Shown here piece after piece: positions 44,370-53,556 of a DNA stretch of 64,000 nucleotides. The notes under the pieces were generated by a model. It did no database searches and was not told the origin of the DNA. It saw nothing but the letters and a program-made list of their open reading frames with translations. Both the position numbers and the translations under genes were made by a program. Source of the stretch: Streptomyces noursei (GTDB taxonomy: Bacteria > Actinomycetota > Actinomycetes > Streptomycetales > Streptomycetaceae); the NCBI RefSeq assembly GCF_016917755.1, contig NZ_CP070326.1:1364001-1428000 (forward strand), read 5' to 3'. Position 1 is the stretch's first letter. Each line of letters starts with the position of its first letter.

Positions 44370-46067
44370 TCAGGCCAGGGGGATTTCGAGGTGGGACGGG
44401 TCGTCGGCCGGGGAGGAGACGGAGATGGTGGTGCCGGGCTCGTTGGCGTCGCTGTAGAAGGGGTCCTTGGTGTCCAGGACGAGCATCAGCCGGTGGCCGG
44501 CCGGGACGGTGTAGCCGGTGGCCTGGAGCGGGATGTCGGCGATCAGCGGGCGGCCGGCCCCGGCGCCGGGATCCGTGAACGGCGCATGCGTGATGATGTT
44601 CGCCTGTCCGGCGTCGTCGACGTCGAAGAGGTACGCCACGAACGTCGCCTGCGCGGTGCTCGCGGTGTACGTCAGCCGCAGTCGTGGGACGCCGCGGACC
44701 GTGGCCCCGGTGGTCATCGCCGCGCTGACCCACACTCCGGCGTCGGCACGGCTGATGTCACCGGTCCGGTATACCTTGGGCCGTCCGGCCATCTCCGCGA
44801 ATCCACTCTGGATGATCTTGTCGGCGACGGTGGCGGGGGTGTCGGTGCCGGTTCGGAAGGTCAGACTCCAACCCGTCTCCGGCTTGTCCGCCAGCGCGCC
44901 GTCGTCCGTACCCTCGGCCGCGGCGGTCAGGTACAGCGGTTCGGGGCGGCCGGTGAAGGTGTCCCAGGTCCCGGCTTCGGTCAGGGGGCCTTTCCACATC
45001 AGGTGTCCGGCCACCTGCCCCTCGGTGTCGACGCCGTTGTCCAGCCCTTTGAGGTGGTGGGCGAACCAGCGGTGCGCGCCCTCCCAGATCCGGTTGGGCA
45101 GTCCGATCGTGCCGGGTGACTCCGGGCCGGAGTGGTCTCCGATCGACAGGATGACGCGCTTCGGTCCGCTGAGCGCGTTGAACACTTTCAGCGTCTGGTT
45201 GCTCGGGAAGAGCGTCTCATGCCACGCGTGCGCGAAGTACACCGGAACGGAACGGCTGTTGAGGCGGTCCACGTAGGTGTACGGGGAACGCTCACGTGCC
45301 CACTCCAGGGTCTGGGGAATGTTCCGGCCGGCCAGCACGTCGTCGAAGATCTCCTGGGTGCGCTCGCTGAGGCGGGCGTTCTTCGCGGCGTCGAACAGGC
45401 CCTGCACGGCGGCGGTGTGACGGGTGGAGTTCTCGTAGAACGCCTCGCCCAGGTCTCCCCAGGTGCTCATGGCGACGACCGCCGATACCCGCGGGTCGTG
45501 GGCGGCGACGAGCTGGCTGATGCCGGAACCGTACGAGTCGCCGAGGAAGCCGGCCTTGGTGAACGTGCCGCCCGACTGCTCGATGAGGTAGCCGAGTGCC
45601 TGGCAGCCGTCCTCGATGTCCGCGGGCCCCGCGACCTCTACCTCGCCCTCGGACCGGCCGAATCCGCGTGCGGTGTAGGCCAGGACGTTATAACCCTCCA
45701 GCGCGAAGAGGGTGGCCTGGACGGCGTAGATCCACCAGCCGAAGTCGGTCCACGGCGAGGGCATGACGATCAGCGGCCGGGGCTCGCCGGGCGGGTGCTT
45801 CCACAGTGCACCGTCCAGTCCGGCCCCGTCGGCCCCGGGCACCGTCACCCGGCCGAACCGGACCAGCCGGCGGGCCTCCGCGGCCTCCTCGGCCCGCAGG
45901 GGCGCCAGCCCGATGGTGTCCCCCGACTCCAGCGCGTCGACGAACCGCGTCAGTAGCGCCTCGTCCAGTTCCGGGTAGAGACTCACCGGCAGGTCCCGGT
46001 TCTCCCGGCCTTCGTCCGACGGCACATTTGCTGCGTTCACATCAGCCCCCATCCCATCCCATCCCAT
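44370..46067 (-). CDS. CocE/NonD-family hydrolase (X-Pro dipeptidyl-peptidase fold)
   Basis: About 565 residues. The alpha/beta-hydrolase core carries IVMPSPWTDFGWW, TARGFGRSEGEV, nucleophile elbow GFLGDSYGSGIS and a late His in SIGDHSGPESPG. The C-terminal jelly-roll typical of X-Pro peptidases and cocaine esterase runs from about 380 (LYLTAAAEGTDDGALAD, GVPRLRLTYTASTAQ, YTVPAGHRLMLVLDTKDPFY). There is no signal peptide. Starts at 46067 (MGWDGMGADVN) and 46052 are both possible, in a short ATCCC tandem repeat. It hydrolyses an ester or amide; the substrate is unknown. Confidence 0.9.
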   Translation of the reverse strand: MGWDGMGADVNAANVPSDEGRENRDLPVSLYPELDEALLTRFVDALESGDTIGLAPLRAEEAAEARRLVRFGRVTVPGADGAGLDGALWKHPPGEPRPLIVMPSPWTDFGWWIYAVQATLFALEGYNVLAYTARGFGRSEGEVEVAGPADIEDGCQALGYLIEQSGGTFTKAGFLGDSYGSGISQLVAAHDPRVSAVVAMSTWGDLGEAFYENSTRHTAAVQGLFDAAKNARLSERTQEIFDDVLAGRNIPQTLEWARERSPYTYVDRLNSRSVPVYFAHAWHETLFPSNQTLKVFNALSGPKRVILSIGDHSGPESPGTIGLPNRIWEGAHRWFAHHLKGLDNGVDTEGQVAGHLMWKGPLTEAGTWDTFTGRPEPLYLTAAAEGTDDGALADKPETGWSLTFRTGTDTPATVADKIIQSGFAEMAGRPKVYRTGDISRADAGVWVSAAMTTGATVRGVPRLRLTYTASTAQATFVAYLFDVDDAGQANIITHAPFTDPGAGAGRPLIADIPLQATGYTVPAGHRLMLVLDTKDPFYSDANEPGTTISVSSPADDPSHLEIPLA

Positions 46068-47191
46068 GGTTGCCGCCCTGTGTCGCCCTGTGCCGGCCGA
46101 CCGGGCGCCGGGCGACTCCACCGCCGCATCCGTCAACGGAGCGTGGTCGGCGGCCTCACGGTACGAGTGCGCAAGTCACCCCGCCAGCAAGCGAGGTGAG
46201 CGTGGTTGTGCTTCCGGCCAATGCCGGTGGCAGACCTCGCGACAGGGCCTTGAGGGGCTCTGCCCTTGGGGCGGCGGCTGGTCCGGCTGAGCGGCGGGCG
46301 GTCCGTTCGACGCGTAGCACGACATGTGACATCGGCTGCCACAACCGTTGTGACGCATTACCCATCGCGAACACGCGTACGCCATTGTTCCCGTGTCTTG
46401 GGGTCGTTTGAATGCACAGCGGCCCGCTGTCACGGTTCGTGACGGAAGGGTGAGGGCAGTGCGCGCCAGGTGATGAGCGGCTCCTGTCACCAAACCGCGC
46501 CGGCACGGGACCGCTTCGCACTCCCCCACACCTCGGTGCGGGTGAGGTTACCGGTCCTGTGGTCGCTTCTGCCGGGCGCGTTCGAGATAGAGTACACCGT
46601 CGCTGTCCCGCGCACCGCCGGTGCGAACGTGTACGCGCGGATCGGCGGGGCCCTGCGCATCGGTGAGGCGTTCGTCGGAGTGTCGGTCTCGGTTCCCGAA
46701 CTCGACCTCGAAGCTTCGCTGTTGGAGCCCCTGCCCGTAGCCCACATGGTCGGGCTGTTCCTGCCCGGCGCCCAGGTTCCTCCCATGGGGGAGGTCAAGG
46801 CGTTCAGTGCGTGGATCAACGCGCGCTCCAAGAACTACCGTGTCGCCCTGGAACTGGCGGGTCTGTGGGCGGTCGGTGACGTCTTCGCGCTCACCGGTAT
46901 CGAGTCTGTCCGTCGAAAGCGCCGGCGCAGGGCAGCGCACCGCCGTGATCGCAGCTGAGGCGGCGGTGGCGGACGCCACGCCCCCTCAGGGCATACGGTC
47001 CCTGCTTCACTCCCAACGGGACGGGTTTCCCGGGGAGATGGCAGGTGCCCACAGGTCAGCGCACAGTCAGCACGGGTAGAGCAAGAGCCCCGGTTCGCTC
47101 CGCGGCTCCGACGTTGTGACCTGCGCGTTTGCCATCAGGAACGATCACTGCTCGATGGACGTGTCAGATGCCTTTTTGGTATGACTCCAGG
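46068..47191. other. long region with one doubtful gene
   Basis: 1.1 kb between divergent genes. Apart from the weak frame at 46470-46958 no coding sense is apparent. The right end should hold the promoter of the LysR gene. Confidence 0.4.
46470..46958 (+). CDS. doubtful hypothetical protein
   Basis: A 162-codon frame whose middle (FVGVSVSVPELDLEASLLEP, ALELAGLWAVGDVFALTG) has a protein-like composition. Its first 35 and last 20 residues are basic and frame-shadow-like. No family is recognised. It may be the remnant of a lost gene. Confidence 0.25.
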   Translation: MMSGSCHQTAPARDRFALPHTSVRVRLPVLWSLLPGAFEIEYTVAVPRTAGANVYARIGGALRIGEAFVGVSVSVPELDLEASLLEPLPVAHMVGLFLPGAQVPPMGEVKAFSAWINARSKNYRVALELAGLWAVGDVFALTGIESVRRKRRRRAAHRRDRS

Positions 47192-48202
47192 ATGGACCTG
47201 CTCGCACACCTTGAGGCGTATGTCGCCGCCGTCGACGAGGCGAGCTTCTCGCGCGCCGCCGAGCGGCTCGGCATCGCCCAGCCCCTGCTCAGCCGGCGCA
47301 TCAAGACGCTGGAGACACACTTCGAGGGCCAGCTCTTCGACCGTTCTCGGCGCCAGGTCGCGACCACCGAACTGGGCGTCCTCCTGCTGCCGTACGCCCG
47401 GGACGTCCTGGACCGGGCCCAGCGACTGCGGCACGTGGCCCGGTCGGCCCGGCGGTCGGCGGCGTGCGGCGTCGGCGTGCCGGCGGACTGCGGTCCGGCC
47501 GCGCTGGCGCGCGTCATCCGCGCCGGTGTCGAGCACGGCACCGCGCTCGGCATGCGGGAGCTGCCGCCGGCGGAACGCGAGGCGGGCCTCGCCGACAGTT
47601 CGCTGGCGTACGCACTGGTGCGGGTACCCCCGGAGCACGCCCCGCTGCGGGTGCCGCTCGGCCTGGCCTCCGCGCCCTCGGAGACGCCGGACGGCGCGCG
47701 CCCCGCGTCGCCGGAGGACCGACCGCGGACGCGTCGGCGCACCGTCCACCTGGAGGATCTGCGTCCGCGACGGGTCGGCGGTGCGGGACACCGGCGGACG
47801 GCTGCCGTCCCGATCCTCACCACGGTCGAGGACCACGTCGGCTATGCGCAGGACCGGCTGCGCCGTGCCGTCGCGCGGGCCGGACTGCCGGAGGCCACGG
47901 TCCGGTCGGCCGGGCCGATGGCGACCGCGCTCGCCGAGACCCTCGCCGGACAGGCGACGCTGCTCTGCGCCGAGCCGTTCGCCCGGCAACACGGAGCGCG
48001 CTGGGCTGCGCTGGGTGATACGTCGCTGCACCGGGGTTACGACCTGCGCGCGGCGCACCGCGGCCGGGGCCCCGCTAAGGTGCCGCAGTGGCTGTGCGCG
48101 CTGTTGGCCACCGCGGTCGGCGCCGCGCCGGACGAGCCGACCGCGGCGGTGGCCCGGGCCGTGGGCGAGGACGGCCGGTCCCGGCTGGCGGCACACGGAT
48201 GA
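47192..48202 (+). CDS. LysR-family regulator, BlaA-like
   Basis: A 336-residue LysR protein. HTH: LEAYVAAVDEASFSRAAERL and GIAQPLLSRRIKTLETHFEG. The effector domain is poorly conserved and Arg/Pro-rich near 180-215. ATG 47192 is fixed by MDLLAHLEAYV. Its stop overlaps the start of a serine beta-lactamase-fold gene (ATGA). This LysR-plus-BlaB arrangement is known from Streptomyces cacaoi, where BlaA and BlaB control the beta-lactamase gene blaL. No beta-lactamase gene is adjacent here; the nearest is at 9.6-10.6 kb. Confidence 0.85.
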   Translation: MDLLAHLEAYVAAVDEASFSRAAERLGIAQPLLSRRIKTLETHFEGQLFDRSRRQVATTELGVLLLPYARDVLDRAQRLRHVARSARRSAACGVGVPADCGPAALARVIRAGVEHGTALGMRELPPAEREAGLADSSLAYALVRVPPEHAPLRVPLGLASAPSETPDGARPASPEDRPRTRRRTVHLEDLRPRRVGGAGHRRTAAVPILTTVEDHVGYAQDRLRRAVARAGLPEATVRSAGPMATALAETLAGQATLLCAEPFARQHGARWAALGDTSLHRGYDLRAAHRGRGPAKVPQWLCALLATAVGAAPDEPTAAVARAVGEDGRSRLAAHG

Positions 48203-49134
48203 GCGCCCGCCACATGCCAGGTCCCGCCTGTGTCGCCGACGACGCGGACCTCTTCGACGTGGCCGAGGCGATCGCCGCGGAGTGGGCGGCCCTCGGTGTC
48301 CGCGGCTCGTTCCTGGCCAGGCACATCGACACCGGTGAGCAACTCGGCTTCGACGTAGAGGAGTCGGTGCCGCTCGCCTCGGTGGCCAAGGTCCCGCTCG
48401 CCCTCGTCGCGCTGGACCGGATCGCGACCGGGGAGCTCGACGCGGCGCGTCCCGTGCTCGTCGACCCCGCCACCAGCAGCGTCGGGCCCACCGGGCTGGC
48501 GGCGTTCCGCCACCCGGCCACCGTGGCCGTCGGCGACCTCCTGCTGCTGATGCTCTCGGTGAGCGACAACGCCGCCGCCGACACGCTGTTCGGCCTCGTC
48601 CCGGCGGAGCAGGTCGACACCCGCCTGCGCGCATGGGGATGCACGGGCATCCGTCTGCGCCACCGGCTCAACCGCATGTACGAGTGCGCCGCCGGAGCCG
48701 CCGGCAACGACTTCTCGCTCGCCCTGGAACTGGCCATCCGCGACGACCACTCGGGGCGGCACACCATCGAGATGTTGGATCCGGCGCACGCCAACGTCGG
48801 CACCGCCACCGGCCTGGTCGACCTGCTGCAACGGGTCTGGCGGGACGACATCGCCCATCCCGACGCGACCGCGGAACTGCGTCGTGTGATGGGGCATCAG
48901 GTGTTCACCCATCGCCTGGCCAGCGAACTGCGTGCGGACACCCTCAGGGTGAGCGGCAAGACCGGCACCTTCCTCCACCTGCGCCACGAGATCGGTGTGG
49001 TGGAATCCGAGGTCGGCGACCGGGTCGCGATGGCCGCGCTCACCCGCTCCGACCGCCGGGCCAACCTCGCGCCGGACATCGACCTGGTCATCGGCACCAG
49101 CGCCCGGCTGGCCTTCGAGGCGCTGCGTCGTTGA
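48199..49134 (+). CDS. cytoplasmic serine beta-lactamase-fold protein, BlaB-like
   Basis: A 311-residue member of the class A beta-lactamase fold: SVAK (S-x-x-K), VSDNAAAD (SDN) and SGKTGTF (KTG). The omega-loop signature ExxLN is not evident, and the protein starts MSARHMPGPACVADD without any signal peptide, so it should stay inside the cell. These traits fit BlaB, the non-hydrolytic partner of BlaA, rather than a secreted resistance enzyme. ATG 48199 overlaps the LysR stop. It could alternatively be a weak cytoplasmic esterase or lactamase. Confidence 0.8.
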   Translation: MSARHMPGPACVADDADLFDVAEAIAAEWAALGVRGSFLARHIDTGEQLGFDVEESVPLASVAKVPLALVALDRIATGELDAARPVLVDPATSSVGPTGLAAFRHPATVAVGDLLLLMLSVSDNAAADTLFGLVPAEQVDTRLRAWGCTGIRLRHRLNRMYECAAGAAGNDFSLALELAIRDDHSGRHTIEMLDPAHANVGTATGLVDLLQRVWRDDIAHPDATAELRRVMGHQVFTHRLASELRADTLRVSGKTGTFLHLRHEIGVVESEVGDRVAMAALTRSDRRANLAPDIDLVIGTSARLAFEALRR

Positions 49135-49641
49135 AGCGCGGACGGCCGGATCGCTGCGTGATCGCCGCATGCGCGGGGTGAGGGGCCGGCGGCCCGACCC
49201 CTCACCCGTGGCGAGCACCCGTGGTGATCGCCCGTCAGGAAGACCCGGTGTCCGCCTTGCTCCCCCGGTCGGTGCCGATTGCCGGGGCGCCCGCGTCCAC
49301 CGGTGTGGCGGCCGTTTCACCTGATGACGACTGCGCCAACGGTTCCGCTCCGGCCGGCGGGGTAACGCTACTCCGCCCCATGTCCTTTGCGATGTAGGCG
49401 AGTTGAGTTCCCGACACCCGATGTTCACCGGCCGGCCAACCCGCGGCACCCGCCGCAGTCACTCCGTCCGACGACTCGCACGCCGCCCCCGGAACAGGTT
49501 TTCCCCTCGACATCGACTCGCGCTGCGCCCCTGAAGGCCGGTTGCCTGGTATTGCCACTCGGCGAACTCGATGTGGGCTTCTTGCGGGAGCAGTCGTCGG
49601 GGCAGGCCGGGCTTGCGCCCGGCCCCGCCCCGGTGGTGTGC
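49135..49641. other. intergenic region
   Basis: About 500 bp between the BlaB-like gene and the remains of an SDR gene. Open frames are present but none looks coding; no repeats noticed. Confidence 0.4.
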
Positions 49642-50124
49642 TCAGACGGCGGTGCGACCACCGTCGACGGACAGCACCGCGCCATGGACGAAGCTCGCCG
49701 CGTCGCCGGCCAGGTAGGCGATCGCCTCGGCGATCTCCTGCGGTGTGCCCGGACGGCCGGCCGGTGCATGGGCGGCCAGGGCGTAGACGGCATCGGTATC
49801 ACGGTCCTGCGTCTGCTCGGTGGGGCCGAAGGGGTAGCTGCCCGCGTTGTTGACCAGGATGTCGACCCGACCCCCGCCCAGCGTCGCCGCCTCCCGCGCG
49901 AGCCGCCGCACCGACTCCGCCTCGCGCAGATCCGCCGCGACGAAGTCGGCCCTGCCACCGCGGTCCCCGATGGCGGCGACCACGGACTCGCCGCGGGCGC
50001 GGTCCCGGCCCGCGACCAGCACAAGCGCACCCCGCGCGGCGAGCAGTGCCGCGGTGGCGGCGCCGATACCGCTGGTCGCTCCGGTCACCAGGGCCACCCG
50101 CTCGGTCAGTTCAGAAGAACCCAT
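49642..50124 (-). pseudogene. short-chain dehydrogenase with internal in-frame deletion
   Basis: 160 residues versus about 250 in the family. The Rossmann start is intact (VALVTGATSGIGAATAALLA, DILVNNAGSYPFGPT), as is the C-terminus (GRPGTPQEIAEAIAYLAGDA, FVHGAVLSVDGGRTAV). The two are joined at DTDAVYALAAHAPAG. The segment with the catalytic Ser and YxxxK is absent, so it cannot be an active dehydrogenase although the frame stays open. Confidence 0.85.
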
Positions 50125-50677
50125 GAGTTGCCTCTTGCATCCGTTCGCACTCCTTTGCGTCTATTACTGCCTGTTTGCTCATTTTTCTATCACTTCGTTC
50201 ACGTTCGCGTCGGCCGCCGAGCGTCGTCTCCGCTGCCTTCCCTGCCCGCCGTCGTGCGCTCGCCATCCGGCGAAACCGCAGTTCATCAGGGGGACGTCAA
50301 GAGGCGTGAAGGGCCCTTGCGGCCGGCTGTGGCATGGCATTCGATGGCGGGGTGAAAAGCGTCTGGCTCCTGCTCGACCACCCGCCCCATCCGATGAGGC
50401 CGTCTCGCGCATCGCGCTGCCCGGAGACGTCCGCCTCCCGCTGACGCATCTCCCGCATCCTGCTGCGCCGCCGGAACGAACTCCGTGTCCCGCGCCGCAG
50501 TCGCCCCTCGACCGTTCGCCGGCCGCACCCCCTGACGACCACTCAGTGTGCAGAGCCGCAACGCGAAGGCGAGGACAGATCCACCGAGCGGGGTGGACCC
50601 GAGGTCCGGGATCCGAGGTCCGATACCCAAGGCCCGAGGTCCGAGGTCGGCCCCGCGACAGCCACAAGGAAACGCCT
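50125..50677. other. intergenic region with short direct repeats
   Basis: About 550 bp between divergent genes. At 50605-50650 the motif ccgaggtccg recurs several times in degenerate form just before the ribosome binding site of the GNAT gene. An AT-rich patch at 50150-50200 may hold a promoter of the SDR remnant. Confidence 0.4.
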
Positions 50678-51454
50678 GTGATCGAAGTCTTTCCCAGTCA
50701 GCTCCCGCACTGCGCCGACTGGTTCGTCGACGGTCCCCCTGGAGCGACCGCCCTGGCCGAGCACGCGCTCATCGCGGGCACCGGTCGCTGGTGGACCGAC
50801 CGTGTCCACGCCCCGCGTGCCGTGGCCGTCTCCTGCGCCGACCACGTGCTGTTCCGCGGGGACCCCACCGCGCTGGCGCCCCTCTCCCTGGCCGGGTTCG
50901 CCGCGCACTACGCCCAGGCACCCGACCGCTTCCTGCCTCTCCTGGGCAGTTCGTTCGACCTGCTCGTGCCCTGGGAGCGGATGGTGTACCTCCAGCGCGA
51001 GCCGCTGGCCGCCTCGCGCCCGCCCCGAGGTGTGAAGGTGCGCCGTCTGCATCCCCAGGACGCCGAGGCGGTGCGCGCGCTGGGCGCGGAAGCCGCCTGG
51101 ATCCACGCCAGTTGGGGCGGCCCGGCCGGGCTCGCCGCCTCCGGGCACGGCTGGGCCGCCTTCCAGGAAGGACGTGTCGTCGCCGTTGCCTGTACGTACT
51201 TCCGCGGCACCAGGTACGAGGACGTCGCCTGCGTGACCCTCCCCGAACATCGCCGGCAGCGACTGGCCCTGGCCTGCGTCACCGCGCTGTGCCGGGACAT
51301 CGCCGCCCGTGGACACATCCCGAGTTGGACCTGCTCCCGCGACAACCGACCCAGTCGCCTGCTCGCCTGGACCGCCGGCTTCCGCCTGGCGGACGAGTAC
51401 GTGCACCACGCCACCGGGCAACCGGTACGGCACACGGCCGGACTCGTCGCCTGA
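50678..51454 (+). CDS. GNAT-family N-acetyltransferase
   Basis: A 258-residue protein beginning VIEVFPSQLPHCADWF from a GTG with AAGGA upstream. The C-terminal GNAT core has VVAVACTYFRGTRYEDVACV, then LPEHRRQRLALACVTAL (acetyl-CoA loop, weak R/Q-x-x-G/A), and CSRDNRPSRLLAWTAGFRLAD. The N-terminal region is of the type seen in uncharacterised actinobacterial acetyltransferases. The substrate is unknown. Confidence 0.8.
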   Translation: MIEVFPSQLPHCADWFVDGPPGATALAEHALIAGTGRWWTDRVHAPRAVAVSCADHVLFRGDPTALAPLSLAGFAAHYAQAPDRFLPLLGSSFDLLVPWERMVYLQREPLAASRPPRGVKVRRLHPQDAEAVRALGAEAAWIHASWGGPAGLAASGHGWAAFQEGRVVAVACTYFRGTRYEDVACVTLPEHRRQRLALACVTALCRDIAARGHIPSWTCSRDNRPSRLLAWTAGFRLADEYVHHATGQPVRHTAGLVA

Positions 51455-51643
51455 CGCGCCTCGGCATCGGCGAGGCGACCGGGAGGCGTCATGGAACCGT
51501 CAGAGACCCCCGGCCCTGCGCAAGGGACGCGCCAACACCTCGCGATCGCCTCGCCGCAGTCGCTTCGATGGAAGAGAAATGGAAGAGAAGCGGAAGGGAA
51601 GCGGAAGAGTAGTGGGCGTGGCAGAGCGCGAGGAGCTGAACCG

Positions 51644-52204
51644 ATGGGAGCCGACCTCGTGAGAGCCGACCTCGTGAGCAGACCCGCCATACGCGTCGTG
51701 GCGGGCGTGAGTGGTTCGCTGGGAAGTCTGACCGCGCTGCACCGGGCGGCCTCCGAGGCACGCGTCAGGGGCGCGGCGTTGTCGGCCGTGCTGGCCTGGG
51801 AACCGCCGGGCGGCGACATCCCCCATCGCGGCGGCCCCTGCCCGACGAGCACGGCCGCCTGGCGCAGCATGGCGGCCGACCGTCTCACCGAGGCCCTCGA
51901 TACCGCCTTCGGCAGCGCCGGGCCCGGGGTGCCGCTGGAGCGGCTGGTCGTGCACGGCAAGCCGGGCACGGTCCTGCTGGCGGTCGCCGATCGGCCCGAC
52001 GATCTGCTCGTGATCGGGGCGGGGCCGCGCGGGCGACTGCGTCGGGCGATGTGGCCGTCGGTGGGCCGGTACTGCCTCGCGCACGCCTGCTGCCCGGTAC
52101 TGGCCGTGCCGCCCTCGCCCCTCCACCGCACTCTCGACGCCGTGCACCGCCGCAATGCATGGAAACTCCCGCTCGACACCCAGGGGTTGACCGAGATCCG
52201 CTGA
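51644..52204 (+). CDS. universal stress protein family protein
   Basis: A 186-residue UspA-fold protein: VVAGVSGSLGSLTALHRAAS at the N-terminus and the ATP-loop-like GAGPRGRLRRAMWPSVGRYC followed by CCPVLAVP at the C-terminus. The usual G-2x-G-9x-G-S/T is altered (G-x-x-x-G, then no clear G-S), so nucleotide binding is uncertain. ATG 51644 has AGGAG eight bases upstream. A 15-bp direct repeat (gagccgacctcgtga) at 51649-51677 encodes the duplicated ADLV near the start. Confidence 0.8.
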   Translation: MGADLVRADLVSRPAIRVVAGVSGSLGSLTALHRAASEARVRGAALSAVLAWEPPGGDIPHRGGPCPTSTAAWRSMAADRLTEALDTAFGSAGPGVPLERLVVHGKPGTVLLAVADRPDDLLVIGAGPRGRLRRAMWPSVGRYCLAHACCPVLAVPPSPLHRTLDAVHRRNAWKLPLDTQGLTEIR

Positions 52205-52310
52205 CCTCCCGACCCACTGCCCCGCCCGCCCACTGCCCCGCCGATCCGCCGCGCCACCGACCCGCTGTTCCGGGCGCCTTCCCGGCGCGGTGCGTGCCGG
52301 GCGGGCGTCG

Positions 52311-53090
52311 TCAGGCGTGGTGGCGCAGGAAGTTCCGCACCCGGCGGTTCCACTCCTGTGGTTGCTCCCAGTAGGCGCTGTGGCCGGCGAGCGGCATGAG
52401 TTGGAACTCGGCGTTCGGCAGGTGGTCGGCCACCCGCTTCATCACCGGCGGCGGGGCGTAGCGGTCCTCGTCGCCGGCGAGCACCAGCACCGGGACGGAC
52501 GGCAGGCGTGCCAGGCGCGTCACGGTCAGGGGTTCGCGTACGGACTGGTAGGAGCCGTAGTCCCGGGAGTCGCTGCCCCGCGTCATCGCCAGGAAGCGGC
52601 GCACTCCTTCGGGGTGGGCCGCGCGGTAGGTGCGGCCCAGTTCCTTCTCCTCGGTCGGGAGCCGGGGGAGGTCGGGATCGACGTACTGGGCGCGGAATCG
52701 GACGGACGCGGGATCGACGAGCCCGCAATAGCTGGTGGAGACGACGAGTGCGGCCAGGCGGGTCGGGTTGTCGAGGGCGTACTCGGTGGCGCAGACGGCG
52801 CCGCGCGCGGTGCCGACGAGCGAGAACCGCGACAGTCCGAGTGCGTCCACCAGGGCTTCGAGGTCGGCCGTCATAGACCCGGTGGCCCGGTGTTCGGGGG
52901 CCGAGCGGGTCCGGCCGAAGCCGCGCATGTCGTAGGTGATGACCCGGTGGCCGGCGGCCTCGAACAGCGGGCGCTGCTCGGCCCAGCAGGTGCTGTTGCC
53001 GGCCAGGGCGTGCAACAGCACGAGCGGCGGGCCCTCGCCGCCGCTGTCCTCCACCCAGAGTCGGGCTTCCGGCACGTCGAGGTACGGCAT
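52311..53090 (-). CDS. alpha/beta-hydrolase fold protein with Ser-to-Ala at the nucleophile
   Basis: A 259-residue alpha/beta hydrolase: LVLLHALAGNSTCWAEQ, ITYDMRGFGRTRSAPE, Asp in VLVLAGDEDRYAPP, His in LMPLAGHSAYWEQP. The nucleophile elbow reads LVGTARGAV, where the family has G-x-S-x-G, so the catalytic serine is replaced by alanine. The rest of the triad is kept. It may be a non-hydrolytic member (binding, cofactor-free dioxygenase-like or decoy) or a recently inactivated enzyme. ATG 53090. The next gene upstream ends 30 bp away, so the two form an operon. Confidence 0.88.
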   Translation of the reverse strand: MPYLDVPEARLWVEDSGGEGPPLVLLHALAGNSTCWAEQRPLFEAAGHRVITYDMRGFGRTRSAPEHRATGSMTADLEALVDALGLSRFSLVGTARGAVCATEYALDNPTRLAALVVSTSYCGLVDPASVRFRAQYVDPDLPRLPTEEKELGRTYRAAHPEGVRRFLAMTRGSDSRDYGSYQSVREPLTVTRLARLPSVPVLVLAGDEDRYAPPPVMKRVADHLPNAEFQLMPLAGHSAYWEQPQEWNRRVRNFLRHHA

Positions 53091-53119
53091 CTGATCACTC
53101 CACGGCGGCGGGCCGGATG

Positions 53120-53416
53120 TCACATGTCCGGGTGGTCGGGCACCGGCGAGGCCGCGACGGCGTCGTCGAGGATCTGCTCGCGCACCGAGTCGATCAGCCT
53201 GTTGACGGCGGTGGCAACGGAGAGGATCTCCTCGGACCGCTCGGAGCCGACGATCTGGCCGGTCGACGCGTCGAGAAAGGCCATCGCCTTCCGCATCAGG
53301 GTGCGGGCCTCCGGGGTGGTGGGCAGCGCATCGGCCCTGATCAGGTTGAGCATCGTCTCCAATGCCCCGGCCAACGCGCGCACGGCTTCCCGCATCTGGG
53401 CTTCTTCGGAACTCAT
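53120..53416 (-). CDS. small helical protein of unknown function
   Basis: 98 residues, MSSEEAQMREAVRALAGALE, all-helical and acidic, without recognised motif (TMLNLIRADALPTTPEA, TGQIVGSERSEEILSVATAV). It ends 30 bp before the hydrolase-fold gene and is probably co-transcribed with it. Confidence 0.6.
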   Translation of the reverse strand: MSSEEAQMREAVRALAGALETMLNLIRADALPTTPEARTLMRKAMAFLDASTGQIVGSERSEEILSVATAVNRLIDSVREQILDDAVAASPVPDHPDM

Positions 53417-53556
53417 GCACCCTACGATCGCGGACCGGCGCCGCCGCTGTCACGGGGGCGATTTCCGTCCGGGGGACCGGAATCGAACGCTTGGGCTGCG
53501 CGACGTCGCGCGGCTACGGTCCGCATGGATCGGGCGACGGAGGAGGCGACGCGGGC

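Noticed and set aside
48088..48198. Longer start for the BlaB-like gene, which would give it an Arg/Gly-rich N-terminus
   Set aside because: The ATG at 48199 overlaps the LysR stop in the normal coupled way, and upstream residues are the shadow of the LysR gene.
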